From positions 39,573,099 through 39,637,098 of the forward strand of contig NC_061770.1 of the NCBI RefSeq assembly GCF_022458985.1: 64,000 bases of DNA, read 5' to 3'. Positions 48,984-61,440 of the stretch are shown here, in pieces. This DNA comes from Mugil cephalus (lineage: Eukaryota; Chordata; Actinopteri; Mugiliformes; Mugilidae). Each line of letters starts with the position of its first letter. Position 1 is the stretch's first letter. The notes beneath the pieces were generated by a model that saw only the letters and a program-made list of their open reading frames with translations, was not told the DNA's origin and did not search any database. The position numbers and the translations under genes are program-made.

Positions 48984-51900
48984 CTAATGAGCGTGGGGTC
49001 TCCCGCGGCCCCTGCCGGCGCCCGGGGGGGCGTCCGCCGAGCTGCGTGGGCTCTTGATGGTCTCGTCGACCGACAGGATGAGGCAGGCGGCTTCCGACGC
49101 CGCCGTCAGAGCGTTGATGCGAACGATGGACGGTTCCCAGACGCAGGAGGTGAAGTTGTCGGCGATGTCCTCGTTGTTGATGTCCACGCCGTACCACACG
49201 CCACCCTGAGGCGAGACGGGGGAAGCGCATTAGGTCGACAACACTTCCCGGTTTCTCTATGTCATTCAACAACATTTTTTTTTAATTTTTTACCTGTGCG
49301 TGTTTCGCACGCAGCTTGTTCAGGATGTTGGTGGCGTCGAAGCCGGCGTTGTCGCACAGCTGTCTGGGGATGATCTCCAGGGCTTTGGCGTACGCTCCGA
49401 TCAGCAGCTGCTGTTTTCCGGGGATCGTCCTGGAATAATCCCGCAGGTACTTGGACAGCTCCATCTCTATGGCTCCTCCGCCCGCTACGATGGAGTCATT
49501 CTGGAAAAGGGTTGATGGCAATTAACTACAAACACCGCAACAAAAAATGATACAGGAAAATAATAAAATAAAACAGGAACAATCCAGTACAACTCAAAAT
49601 GTTTTTCTCACATCCTGCGCTTTTAGCTTTTTATGAATGAGAAAAAAAAAATGTTGCACACAGACTACAGTTATTACGGTAGCTGGTGGCGCTGCTATTG
49701 CAGTTTAAATATGAATAAATACGTCAAAATAAATGAAACCGTAATTGTTTCTTCATTTCATCCTCATCCAGTCCCACACACACACGTTACCGACCTTGAT
49801 GGCTCTGCGTACGATCATGATGGCGTCGTGCAGCGACCGCTCCGTCTCCTCTGTGAACTGCTCCGCTCCCCCCCTCAGGATGATGGTGCACGTCTTGGCC
49901 TTCGGGCAGCCCTTAAAGAAGTTGTACCTGCAGGGAGAATAACGACAAACACAACGCTAATGTTTACGTCTGACAGGAACTAGGCCTCGAGGTGATCGAT
50001 CATCATCATCATCATCATCATCATATGAGAAACGAGGAGTCACATCTCAGACAAACTCGTGGCTACATGTTAATATCTCTCGGCTGAAAGTCGCCTCGTT
50101 GAAATGACGAATTAAACAAAGACTTGGCAGAAGAAATAAATAAACAATATGGAGAAACTGACCTTTACCACTAAAAAAAAAAACCTCCAGACATTCCTGT
50201 GTAAATGTATTCAACTCCTTCTAAAAGGTCACCAAGTTAAGGTTTAAAATATCTGTGTAGGTCTTCAACAGGGGGTCCGTGACCCCTAGGGGGTCCGCAA
50301 AACCTTTGGTTGATTAGACATTTCATATATATACAAGAGTCTATTCAGTCCACAGGTGAAATCCCAGGTATGTACATTTACATCAGGTATGTTTATAATT
50401 ACTGCTGCACCAAAAAAATGAATATTTGCACCTGTGCATTATTTGAATAGCTTAACAATGAATGCAGAAGGATTATAATGTATATTTATAAATAACTATA
50501 TATGTAGGTAGGAGGTCTCTACTTAATCTCTCCATCAGTTTGAGGTCACTGGTCTGAAAAACACATCTGCTGTAGGAAACATGCACCCTAAAGTAAAATG
50601 GTCTTTCTTACCTCTCTCCTCCGACCTGGACCTCCTCAAACACCTCACACTGTCCCAGGACGTCGTCTGTCATCGCTCCCACTGAGGTCTGGATGGAGCC
50701 TCCACAGGCCTGGAGGTCACATTACACTAAATCAGTCAGCAGGTTCCCAACCTCAAAACCATTTCAGTCAGACTTCTCCTTTCTGGTTCATTTTCCGTTT
50801 CCTAATTCAACTCAATCTTTAGCTTTTAGATGTGAATCATGTGGTGACAGCTGCTGCTTTTCCGTCTCACCATCATGGTCCTCTTCAGGTCCTCCTCCTG
50901 CACCCTGCCGGCGCAGAACAGGTCTCTGTCTGCGAAGTACTGAGTGGCCACGTCGCCGATGGGCAACTTGGACAAAACCACCTTGGCTCCCGACTTGTAG
51001 ATCTTCTCCAGTTTGTCGTACAGGATGTTCCACTCTGCATCAACGATGGCCTGGTAGTCCTGCAGAGAAGGATGGAGAGAACCAAGGGTTTACAAGGAGC
51101 GAAGACAGACGGAGGAAATAAATGGCGTTTGTTCTGGTTCCTTCATACCTCCACAGACTTGACGCGGACCTCGGCGTTGTCCTTCTCCGCCTTCAGCTCC
51201 AGCTCCACGTTGAGCAGAGCGATCTTGGGACTATCGTAGCGTTTAGGCTGCATTTCAAATCCGGCGTAGGAGAAGGTCTTCTTGAAAGCAACCCCAGAGA
51301 CCAACTGGGACTCCTGCAACGCCAAAATGCATTTAATGGAGATTAAAATAAATTCTTTAATGCTTCTTTAATTATACGACCGAGTGCTGAACTTCAGACA
51401 CAAACCTCGAGAGCTCCTCCTTGGACCTTCTTGATGCCGATCATCTTCAGAGAAAGCAGGTCGTCCAAAGACATGACGGCGTCCACCACCATTTTGGAGA
51501 AGAAGTCCTTCTGTCCAGCGATGAGTTTGGAGTTCAGGGCTGTGGCTGCACACTTCTCCAACAGCTCCCTCTGTTCTCTGAGAGGAGAAAGAGGTAAAAA
51601 TAGGTTAATAGATCTAATCGTAAACGCTTGAAGACGGCTCCGGTGGACGTGGGCACTTACTGCTTGTCGTCCTTCTTCACGGAGACGGAGATCTCCCTGA
51701 TCTTGTTGACGGCGAGGTTGGTGGCGGTGCGGAACGCTCTGATGATGGTCTGAGGGTGGAGGCCCTCCTCCACGTACGGCTTCAGCTGCTTCAGGAACTC
51801 GGCGGCCAGGAGGGTGACGGAGGTGGTTCCGTCTCCGACCTGAGGAAGAGGGCGAATGAACGAGAGACGGCGTCAGACAGAAGGATTTCAGAAGTCAACG

Positions 51901-54094
51901 GCAGGAATGGACGACAATCGACGCGCTAACAGCCGTAGCTCAACTCTAATAATGTAGAAGAATAACGTGAATGGGGGAAGGTGGTGAAGAAGACACTGAG
52001 ATCTCATCTCTGAGCAGCTCGTTGCTAAACAAGGCTCCTCATCAATTATATGGAACTGGCTCGGATATTATTAATAGAGATGCACCGATCCAATATTTGT
52101 ATCGGTACTGATATATATAAGAAAATTCTAGATCGGGTATCGGTGACAATGAGCCGATCCATATCCAATGGACGTTTAATTCCCATTTGCACTAAACTAT
52201 ATTAAGAGCTGATTGCTATTTATTTTGAAAGTCTACCAAACAAGCTAGTGAAGCTATTGTTTTTTTTTCTCAATTTCAACTCAACTCAATTTATTATTTA
52301 ATATTTATTTCGTTTTACATTGAATTCTGAATCCCTAATTGCACTGACTGAACCAGTTACACTTGTTATATTTTCATGGTTAAGATTGTTTTACTGGTGC
52401 ACAATTATTAAATAAGTAATTCACTACATTTATATCTGTTTATTTGTTGTTTAAAAAATAGGAAAGAAATGTTTAAGTCAAGTCTGATGTTGCCTTGCAC
52501 AAAAGAATGATCCCAGTGTTTTCCAAACTTATCGTTTGTTACCACGATTCCGCGTTGTTTTTCTGTATCGGTATTGGCCGATACTAAACCTCAGATATCG
52601 TATCGGTGGTGAAAAAGGCGGATTTGTTCCCTTTATTCCCATTATTATGTGGATGTGGAACAAACTAGTCCCATATGCAACAACAAATGTTTTCCACCAC
52701 CTGAAGAACAACCACAAACCGGAGTACGACGAGAGCTTTGTGGTAACAGACTAAGTCAAAAACATGAAGCAGACTTGTCATATAAACATGTAAATTAATA
52801 AAATAACAAAACACATCTCACCTCAGCATCCTGGGAGCGAGCGATGTCAACCAGAGTCATGGCTGCGGGGTGAACCACATCCAGCAGCTTCAGGATGGTG
52901 GCTCCATCGTTGGAGATGGTGGCTTTACCTACAGCACAAAGAGTCACACATTTCAACGAACGCCCTAGAAAATAAAAGCTGCTGCTGCTTCTCCATCTCC
53001 ATCCGTCTCTCCTCACCTCTGCTGTCCACCATCAGTTTGTCCATTCCCCTGGGCCCCAGGGTCGTCCTCACAGCCTCAGCAATCACCTGCACGTTAAATC
53101 GTAATCAATCAGAGGAGGAGGAGGTGGTTTAGAGGAACACACGCCGCATAAAGAGAGTACACAACTACAGGGAGAAGAGCCGGCGATCTGACCTGGCAGG
53201 CATTGATGTTGCTGATGAGCTGGGGTATTCCCTGGGAGGTGTCTGTTCCCTCCTTCAGCAGGATAACCGGTGTGGGCTGCAGGAGAGAGGGGAGGAAAAT
53301 AATCAGATGTGACCCAAATCATACAAAAATTATAAAATGTATTTTATCAAAATAGTATAACAAATAATAGCTATTAAAAATGACAGTGATACGTTTTAAT
53401 TTACTAGTAAAGGAGTCTCTCAGCTTATAACCAAACATGGAAGCAGAGGCTGTAGGAAGTGATGCTTAATGAACCACCCAGATTTGTAGCTGTGTGACAC
53501 TGTCAAAAGTCTGTTTACAACCAAAATCATTTTCCTCTAAGCTAAAAAAAAATGCAGCTTTATGGAAATGACAGTGCTGTTAAATGTACCGATGCGTGTC
53601 GGGCTAGTTTGTGACATTATGTGCTGTGTGTGACAGAGCAGTTTATGTTTCCCATGCAGCCAGTCATACAAAGAGGCTAAAGATACTGTAGCTAACCGGG
53701 CTACAAACTCACTGGCCAAACAGTTAAAGAAGTCATTAAGCAGCATGACTCACAAATGTTTAACGTTTATTCTCTATAACATGTTCAATATGAAGCGAGG
53801 AGGGCGTAGTTTGTCCTTTGTGCAGCAGTTATCGTGTACATGCTAGCTAGCATCGCCAATAGCACCGTAGACGCCCATTGATTCTCGGTCATCATCCGAT
53901 GCTAACGCAGTTCCGCTAACAATAAAAATCTTTTTAACAGTCGCTGTCGCGAAATAAATGCTTTCAATGGCGGCCAACTGTTTGTCGAGTGGTCTAAGAG
54001 TAGCATGAGTGCGGATGCCGAAAGATAAACGAGAGGATGGAGATGGATTATAGGTTTGAGATTCGGGCATGGATGCTAACTGACTCACCATCAT
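48984..54094 (-). CDS. cct7: T-complex protein 1 subunit eta (CCT7), chaperonin TRiC subunit
   Basis: CCT7 is one of eight subunits of the cytosolic group II chaperonin that folds actin, tubulin and other proteins using ATP. Twelve minus-strand coding exons fit in phase: 54089-54094, 53193-53276, 53017-53086, 52822-52928, 51661-51839, 51406-51577, 51149-51313, 50871-51059, 50612-50709, 49795-49927, 49294-49500 and 48984-49205. They give 543 residues, the same length as the human protein. [13 protein letters not shown] (about 38-50), NDGATIL (60-66) and [13 protein letters not shown] (91-103) form the nucleotide pocket, and [19 protein letters not shown] (about 406-424) is the second equatorial signature. 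The tail ends [10 protein letters not shown]. The first exon codes only Met-Met before its donor. No lesion was seen. Confidence 0.98.
49998..50024. repeat. (ATC)n microsatellite
   Basis: About nine ATC units in the cct7 intron between 49928 and 50611. Confidence 0.95.
50257..50560 (-). repeat. Dispersed repeat, family A, copy 4
   Basis: GGTCTTCAACAGGGGGTCCG and AACCTTTGGTTGATTAGACA match the reverse complement of the family A end at 6880-6944. It lies in the cct7 intron between 49928 and 50611. Confidence 0.75.
52074..52615. mobile_element. Non-autonomous DNA transposon-like element, family C
   Basis: Begins AGAGATGCACCGATCC with nearby TATCGGTACTGATAT and ends with TATTGGCCGATACTAAAC and GTATCGGTGG, so the two ends are imperfect inverted repeats of the GCCGATACCGATA kind frequent in fish. 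AT-rich interior, no transposase. Lies in the cct7 intron between 51840 and 52821. Confidence 0.55.
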
Positions 54095-55064
54095 CTTTGC
54101 AGTTCCTTCGAGAAGTTTTCAACCGGCTTCAAATCCCAGAATGCACCTCGAGAGCTGGACGCGACAGGGGTGCGTTCAAAAACAAGACGCGACATTTTGT
54201 GACCGATGTGTCTATTTTACATGACACATGTATTATTATTATTATTCAACGTGCCCAATATTAAATACACAAGTATAGCATTATGAATTATAAACAATTA
54301 CGTGGTAATAAATTGTGCAAAACATTTAATAAACAGCGGCATCATTAAAAAAGTTGCTAAAACTTTTATTTTTTATTTTTTAGAAAAACTGTCGATATTA
54401 TTTGCTTTTTATTTTTTATGTCACGTCATATTTAGTCATGACCTCTCTTTTTTATTTGGCTTATAACGAGCAGTTTGTCTTGTCGTAACAAGGAAACTAT
54501 CGCTGTAATAAAACAGTGCTAAAAATGAGATTACCAACATTTACCAAAACAACTGACGTGCACAACAGAAGACATGTCTGAGCCGACAAAAAGGGAAAAA
54601 ATAATATCTGTAGACATAATAGGAAGTTTATATTATTATATCATAATAGTTTTTATAATTTATCATACTATATATTACATTAAAATGGTAAAATTGTGAG
54701 TTACGATAAAACAAATTCTATGCTTAGTGTTCTTGAACGTCTCTCGGCCCGGCAGCTGCTGTTTCTCTTTCCGAGGTGTGCTTTATATACCTACCGGAAG
54801 GAGTTGTACGGGCGGAGCTCTCGTTTGGTGTATGTTCGACAGCGCATGTGCCGTATTGGGAAATATCCCGAACAGCAAAACAAGCGCTCAAAACACCAGA
54901 ACTGGCGCGGAGTTCAGATTGAGAAACGAAATACACACAGAGCGGTGGCGGGAGGTGTTGTAAAGCGAAAAGGGTAGAAAGACAGTTTTGATATTTTAAA
55001 TAGCGTGCTGATAAAAGACGACCGCGTTTGAAAACCGTCGCATCTGAAGGAGTAAACCGCAAAG
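54095..55064. promoter_or_regulatory. Divergent promoter interval between cct7 and the kelch gene
   Basis: About 970 bp separates the two start codons, which point away from each other. The outer parts (54095-54190 and 54720-55060) are CpG-containing and should hold the two 5'UTRs; the centre (54200-54720) is AT-rich. No TATA box or heat-shock element cluster was recognised. Confidence 0.55.
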
Positions 55065-58000
55065 ATGGGCGATTTCGGAGTTTATGCGGTTTTTGGAGAA
55101 AACGGTCCTCCTCAAAAGCTGCTGGGGTAAGATACTCATTAAAGGCTTTTAGAAATAACCAGAGCAAGAAACTACACTATTTGCAATTAATATTTCCACA
55201 CTAAACTTCGTTTTTGACTAACGTGCTGTTATTTAATTGCCTTTTTTTTTTTAATTGTCAAGTGCTGAAGGGTCGTGCAGAGTTTCTGTTGCAGTACCGC
55301 CGACTGTCCGCCAGGTGGTGCTGTTCAGCAGCGGCCCGTGGGGGCAGATGATCTGCGTCAACGCGGAGCTCAATGATGCAGATAGGATCCCAATCACCAT
55401 AGGAAAACTGACTCCTTACAACAAGTAGGTTCCTGCTTGACGAGATATAGATTATTAATTAAAATATATTAAAAGATTTCAAGTGCAACGCTGAAAATGG
55501 ACCATGCACATGTGTCCTCCAGGTGTTTGTCATGGGAGCAGTGGGAAGAGGAGACATGGATGGACAGCGTCACACTGAAAGTCAGTCTGGAGGGAGGAAA
55601 CCTGGTAAATATAATATAAACCTGAAACCTTAGAGGCTGAGAAACTCCAAAAAAAAACTAATGTATGAATGTTAAATTTCTTCAGTCGGAAGCAGATCGA
55701 TCAGAACCAGAGCTCATCTTGGCTGTGAAGGAATACACACCAAAGGTATGAAAGAGATGTATTCAATTGTTTTTTGTAGCATTTAAATAGTGTCCTACAT
55801 TTCCCACTTGTTTTTGGTTGCAAGCAAATATTGGCCCTATCACATCACCCTTAAAAATCTTAAAAACACGTGAAGCTGCAACCTTGAGGTTGTCAGAACA
55901 CAAACTAGTCTTTCCAGAGTTCATTCTGAAAGATAAAGAAAAAGTCTTTGTTTTCTTGATTCTCTGCCGTCCCAGGACATGGGGCCTCCCCTCGCAGCCC
56001 GCGAGCTCAAGGGCAAGAGGAAGAGAGGGCGAATGGCGGAGGAAGACGACAAGAAGGAGGCGACGAAAGCAGGAGGAGAGGAAGAAGAAGAGAACGTGTG
56101 TCCGAATGGCGCCCGGGAGAAGAACACGCCTAAACGAAAGGTCAAAGGGCAACCGAGAAGCAGCCAGAAGCTGTTTAATAGCGGAGCGGAAACCACTAAG
56201 ATGAAGGGAGCAGGTGAGAGAGGCAGTAGTTTGTTATATTTGATCATTGGTACGAGTTGTTTTTTATTGTTTTTCAAGTGCAAGCAGAAAAAAATTAGCA
56301 TCTTTAAAGCAAAGAGCATTTGCACCCAAGTGCTTCACATTCAACATGTCATATAAAACATGTAAAATACAGATCAACGTCAGTTTATTAACAAATGAAA
56401 AGCTATTAACGCCCACGGTGAAAAAACAAAAACAGATCAAATGCTATTGAAAGCTAAGAAAAAAGCCTCAAAAGAGTTCAGGAGCCGAGTGGCTGCAACA
56501 GAAAAGGCTGTGAAGGTTCTGGGGGTGTAAGGAGTGAAGAGCAGTGGACCCAGAACGGAACCCTGAGGAACCCCACAAGTTATATTTGCAGGTGTGGAGG
56601 AGAGGAACCAATCAGAAAACACGTAAATACACAGCAAAACAGATTTCTCCACACAGAACGGGTTTCCATAGAGCTTTTACAGAAGAAAATGGGAGAAAGA
56701 GGGAAGATATCTCTACACAGAACAAACTAATTTCCTTATGCAAATAAAAAAAAGTATACTCAATATTCAGTGCCTATTACAAAACAAAAAGCATATAGTT
56801 CTCCAATCAAAGCAAATACTCTCCATTTCTCTCCAATATTTGTCCCCCTTTTCAGAGATAATGTTAACATTTCCATGCTGTGAATTTCTTCAACTATTTC
56901 TGTCCAGTCTGAAATTGTTTGACACTCGTTACTCGGCCATTTCCTGGTTATCGCTTCTTTCACTACTTGTTAATTTATAAATTGTAACAAGCATCTGTCT
57001 TGTTTATTTACCTCATTTGGAACATTTCCTAAATATATTAACACTGAAACTGAGATCAAATGGTGAGTTGAATATTGATCTGATTACTGCTGCATCTGCA
57101 GTAATCAGATCAATATTCGATTGATCGATGTTCTACAAGAATTTAGCCAAAAATCATCTTCTTTTAACTGTACGTTCTTTTTCCCTTCACTTTGATGTGA
57201 TGTACATTGTGGAAAGTCCCCTGTCCATTTGTTTTAATGGTGGGATTTATCTGACGAGGTAAAAGCACCGCTTCTGTTTTTTCCTCCTTATAGCTAATGT
57301 ACCAGAGGAGACGCAAGGCATTGTGGGAAGGACGCCTCCTCAGAGCGCAGCCAGGACAAAGAGTAGGCAGGCCAAGACTCCCACGCACACCGGTGCGTCT
57401 CATTTAAGACGTAGTTGTTTTTATTTATTTATTTATTTGTACCTTTTGTGTTATTTGTACCGGCTGCACGTCGCCCACCTGAGTTCATAAGATAAGTGTG
57501 TGGCACGATGCCTGTTTCACTGGAAGTTAAAATTAAATGCGTTTTGCAGCTTTGTGCAAACGTCGGTAGGTATGATGCATCGGAGACGGAGACGTTTAAC
57601 ATTTAGTTTTTCCTGCAGCCCCTCTGCTCAGCCCGTCGGGACGCTGGGGTCAGACTTTGTGTCCCATCGACGCTCAGACAGCCATCCTGATCGGAGGCCA
57701 GGGAGCCAGGATGCAGTTCTGCAAAGATCCCATGTGGAAGCTCTGCACAGGTGAACAACGCCGATTTTTTTATTTTGATAGGGTTCTGGTTTTTCCGGTG
57801 GGTCCGTGTTAAACCGAGTTTGTCCTCTCCGCCTTTACAGAGGACCTGTCCTGGGTGGCTGCAGAGACCCTGGCGGAGGGTCCGACCCCCGAGGGCAGGA
57901 TCGGACACACGTCCATCTACGACCCGGAGTCCAGGCGCATCTTTGTGTTCGGAGGCTCCAAGAACAAGAAGTGGTTCAACGACGTGCACATCCTGGACAC

Positions 58001-60513
58001 GCAGAGCTGGAGGTGGAGCATGGTGGAGGTACGCGAGCATCGTTCAGGTTATGTTAAGTTAAGTTTGTCTCTCTTAATGTCCTCTATCCCGTCTCCTCCA
58101 GGCCCAAGGTAAGGTCCCTCCCCTGGCCTACCACAGCTGCAGCTTGTTCAGGGGTGAACTCTTCGTCCTGGGAGGAGTTTTCCCTCGACCGAACCCGGAG
58201 CCCGACGGCTGCAGTGACTCGCTGTACATCTTCGATCCAAACCTCTCCATCTGGTACCAGCCCATAGTCACGGGAGACGGCCCGTCCCCACGCTCAGGGT
58301 AACACGGCTCAACCCAAACCTTCCCTTTTTTTTTTTTGTTGTTGTTAAGCTCTTAACCCACGTCTTTATTTATTTATTTTTTGTTTGCAGTCACTCTGCA
58401 TGTGTGATGCAGGAGAGGAAGATCTATGTGTTTGGAGGCTGGGACACGCCCGTCTGCTACAATGACATGTACATGTTGGACCTTGGTAAGACACACATAC
58501 ACAACTTTCTGTCTGTCCACACTCATGACAGTGTAGGAGGGTGTGGATGCAGATAAACACGTGTGTGTTTTTGTTTTGTTTTTTTAGGTCTGATGGAGTT
58601 TTCTGCTGTCAAAACCTTTGGGAAAGCCCCGTCACCCCGAAGGTAAAAAGTGAAAATAAATAAAAACAAAGTTGTCTTTACGATTTTATGACTTTTTTTT
58701 GTATTTAATCAACATAACTGTGTGTGTGTGTCTTCCAGCTGGCACGGCAGTGTTGTGCTCTCAGACACAAAGTTCCTGATCCATGGTGGTTACAACGGGA
58801 ACAACGCCCTCAGTGACGCCTTCGTCTTTGACATAGGTGAGACGTGTCTCATGTCCTGGTCCAGGACTCGTTACGGTTATTTTAGAAAAACTGTGGATTA
58901 ACACATTTTTGTTCCTTGATTTGAGCAAAATGTGAGAACTTGTGGGAATGTTTTGGTTACAAAGTCGCGTTTCATCTCCCTTTTGGACATTAAAGCTGCA
59001 CCGTGGAACTTTTTTACTCCCCCTGCTGGTAGAGAGAGTAATTACACAACAACCATCGGGCAGAATGACTTCAGATTCAAATTTAAGAAAACTTTAAGGC
59101 ACAGTGAGCAGCATGACGTGCAAAAACAAGACACAAAAAAAAAACACAAACTGGAATAATATAAGTTTTTTTTATTGACGGCGCCATATTGGCAGGAAAC
59201 AGATACAAAATGACCAGTACAAGGCAAAATTGAACAGATTACATATCACAGACTCTTATAATGCCACATTTTTTTTTTGAGCATTAAAACAGTTGACGTT
59301 TTGGAGTTTATCGGCTTAAAACTCGTCTTTTCATCACTGTCACAACGGCACCATAATGTAACAAGCTAATAACTGAGCTGAATAGTTTCTGTTATGTCAA
59401 TTTTTAATGACGTTAACACGGTTTAAATGAACGTCTAAATGCACCACAACACCAGGAGTACGTGTACAGTAACACAATCACAGTAACAAGTAACTGTTTA
59501 GTCCTGAAAATTTCTGTCTCACTGAGTAGTTTTAGTGCTGAATGAGTAACGTCCCTTTGTAATAAACGTTACAAACATCAGTCTAACCTGCCTTTATGAC
59601 ACTGCAGCCCCAGGTTAATAACTTAGCTGCCCGCAGCTGTCGCCCGAATAGTTATTAGAGAAGCGCACTCTCCTGCCAATATGACGGCATGAAAGCTTCC
59701 AAGGTCTTATTTTATTTTTCTCAAAGGAAAAAATATAAAATTTCTGGGGAGCGACTCCACCTGCTACCAAAGTTCACGGAGGAGGAAAAGAAATTATAGG
59801 AAACTCAAGACTCCGGCAACACTTGCAGTAAATGGAACAACTTTATTATAATAAAATAAATTAGACTAATAATAGTTTTCCCAAAGAATGTTTTTACCAC
59901 TGCTCCAGTAAAAAAAAATATATAATTTATTTTATAATTTGTTGTATATTTCCAGTATTTTTTTTTTTTAGTTTTAGTATTTTAGCTGTAAATCTTTGTA
60001 AATAGTTCCTTACTTCCACTATTTTGTACATACTTGTGTTTTTTTGCACTGTACAATGATAGTAAAGTCAATTCTAGTCTGTTCTGTTTTATTGAATCGT
60101 AGCTATACGTTAAATATGAAGGTACACCAAGCAGCTAGTTAGCTTAGCTTAGCTTAGCATAAAGGCTGGAAATGGATAGAAACAGCTAGCATGGCACTAG
60201 CATGGAAAACTTTTAGGTGAGGTTTTCAACATCTAAACTATTTTGTTTTACTGTTTCAGACACCAGCACCTGGACGGAGGTCGCCCTCCCTCAGCTCTCT
60301 GTCCCCAGGGCGGGTCACTCTGTCATCGCCATGGCGACAGCCGGCCGCCGCCGCCGCCTCTCGGAGGAGGAGGACGACGAAGACGTGGACATGAGCGGCG
60401 GCGTCTCCGGCCGACCCGGGACCCTGCTGGTGTTCGGAGGCGGAGACAACGAGGGCAACTTCTACTCCGACCTGACGACCGTCGCCGTGGACGACGTCCT
60501 CGCCGCCGTTTGA
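55065..60513 (+). CDS. Kelch-repeat protein with unrecognised N-terminal domain
   Basis: Thirteen coding exons fit in phase: 55065-55126, 55263-55424, 55523-55604, 55686-55745, 55976-56213, 57294-57392, 57619-57750, 57841-58028, 58102-58298, 58391-58485, 58588-58642, 58739-58836 and 60260-60513, giving 573 residues. Residues 1-122 form a compact, Trp-containing domain (SSGPWGQMICVNAELND, CLSWEQWEEETWMDSV) that I cannot place. Residues 123-234 are a charged, low-complexity linker with an NLS-like KGKRKRGR near 135 and a Glu-rich run. Residues 235-573 hold six kelch units with the hallmark Gly-Gly pairs (AILIGGQG, IFVFGGSKN, LFVLGGVF, IYVFGGWD, FLIHGGYN, LLVFGGGD), consistent with a six-bladed propeller for protein binding. 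The last exon inserts a basic-acidic loop (RRRRLSEEEDDEDVDMSGG) inside the propeller. No BTB or BACK domain is present, so it is not a KLHL-type ubiquitin adaptor. A nuclear role is inferred only from the linker. Confidence 0.9.
56437..56652 (-). pseudogene. Reverse transcriptase relic of a non-LTR retrotransposon
   Basis: On the minus strand a short frame contains CGVPQGSVLGPLLF, a classic reverse-transcriptase motif of jockey/Rex/L2-type LINEs. The flanking frame decays quickly. Antisense within intron 5 of the kelch gene. Confidence 0.8.
56760..56963 (-). pseudogene. L1-like ORF2 C-terminal relic
   Basis: A minus-strand frame reads EAITRKWPSNECQTISDW and IVEEIHSMEMLTLSLKRG, resembling the C-terminal region of fish L1/Tx1 ORF2 (ITRxW, MEKLT). 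It lies upstream, in minus orientation, of the reverse-transcriptase relic at 56437-56652, which is the wrong order for one element, so these are two separate insertions. Confidence 0.6.
57070..57118. repeat. Perfect inverted repeat, 21-bp arms
   Basis: Arms 57070-57090 and 57098-57118 are exact reverse complements around TGCATCT, in intron 5 of the kelch gene. Confidence 0.95.
58990..59785. repeat. Probable degraded MITE in kelch-gene intron 12
   Basis: AAAGCTGCACCGTGGAACTT with CCCCCTGCTGGTAG near 58992-59032 is mirrored by CCACCTGCTACC and AAAGTTCACGG near 59757-59780. The TTAAAGCTGCA opening is frequent in fish short DNA elements. Ends are approximate and there is no frame. Confidence 0.35.
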
Positions 60514-60890
60514 CGCTCCTGCTTTTATAATTTATATTCTCCCTTTTTTTTTTTTTTGTAATGTTGTACGAGTTGTGTGTAGAAAAGGGTTTTACAGTTT
60601 TGTTTTAATAATCAGACATTTAAGGTGTAAATTTCAACCTAAAAGTTCCCCCCTCGTTATAAATCTCCCATTAATGATGAAATATACAATAGATATTGGT
60701 TTAAAGCTTTTATTTTTATGTACATACATTTAAAACATTTTTAGTTTTGCTCAGGTGAGATTTTTATATCGTTTGATCGTGTTGTTTTCAGTAGCTCCTC
60801 GCTGTAATTGGGGCAAAAATGTAAACACATTTATTTCCTGTACAGTTGCATTTTCACTTAATAAACCTTTGTCCCTATATTTGGTATTTT
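60514..60890 (+). terminator. Kelch-gene 3'UTR with polyadenylation signal
   Basis: AT-rich tail after the stop codon; AATAAA at 60860-60865 predicts cleavage near 60880. Confidence 0.65.
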
Positions 60891-61440
60891 CAGATCATCA
60901 TTACCACTTAGATCATCTCAACCTTTTTCTATTTGCAGAATAATGAGCCCAACCTTTTATTCACTGTGTGAGGTACGTACTTTATTCCGAATGGTGACAA
61001 CCAGAGTAATTTGATGAGGTTCGGCCTATTTATACCGTCCCTGCTGACCTGGGATTGGCTCTAACACGAACACCAGCTAATGTTAGACTCGCTATCTTCA
61101 AAGAGCTGAATGGAGACGTCTCAATAAAAGATTAGTGGCGCTCGAGAGGGATTATCTCAGTATCGGCCCAGTTGCTGATAATGGTGTCGTGAATGTTTTA
61201 ACGTTATTATTTTTATTGGATTATAGGCCACACACAGCCTCGTCTTTGTCTTATTAGTATTAAATTATCTGGGTCGTAGCAGCCGTTCAGGGCGAGAACT
61301 TGATGTCTTTAATAGTTTTTCAGGGGATTTTGGTATTTGGATCCATGTCTGAAAACTATTTCCCCCGATGACTTACCTGCAAAAACCAATGACCTTCTCA
61401 TCAGCCTCAGCTGTAAAATCATCTCATCTAGTTTCCACAT

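Noticed and set aside
48927-49373. 148-codon plus-strand frame over the cct7 3' exons
   Set aside because: Antisense shadow of cct7 exons 11-12; it crosses splice sites and matches nothing.
55818-56204. Overlapping frames on both strands across kelch-gene exon 5
   Set aside because: Only the spliced plus-strand frame (55976-56213) is in phase with neighbours; the others run into intron.
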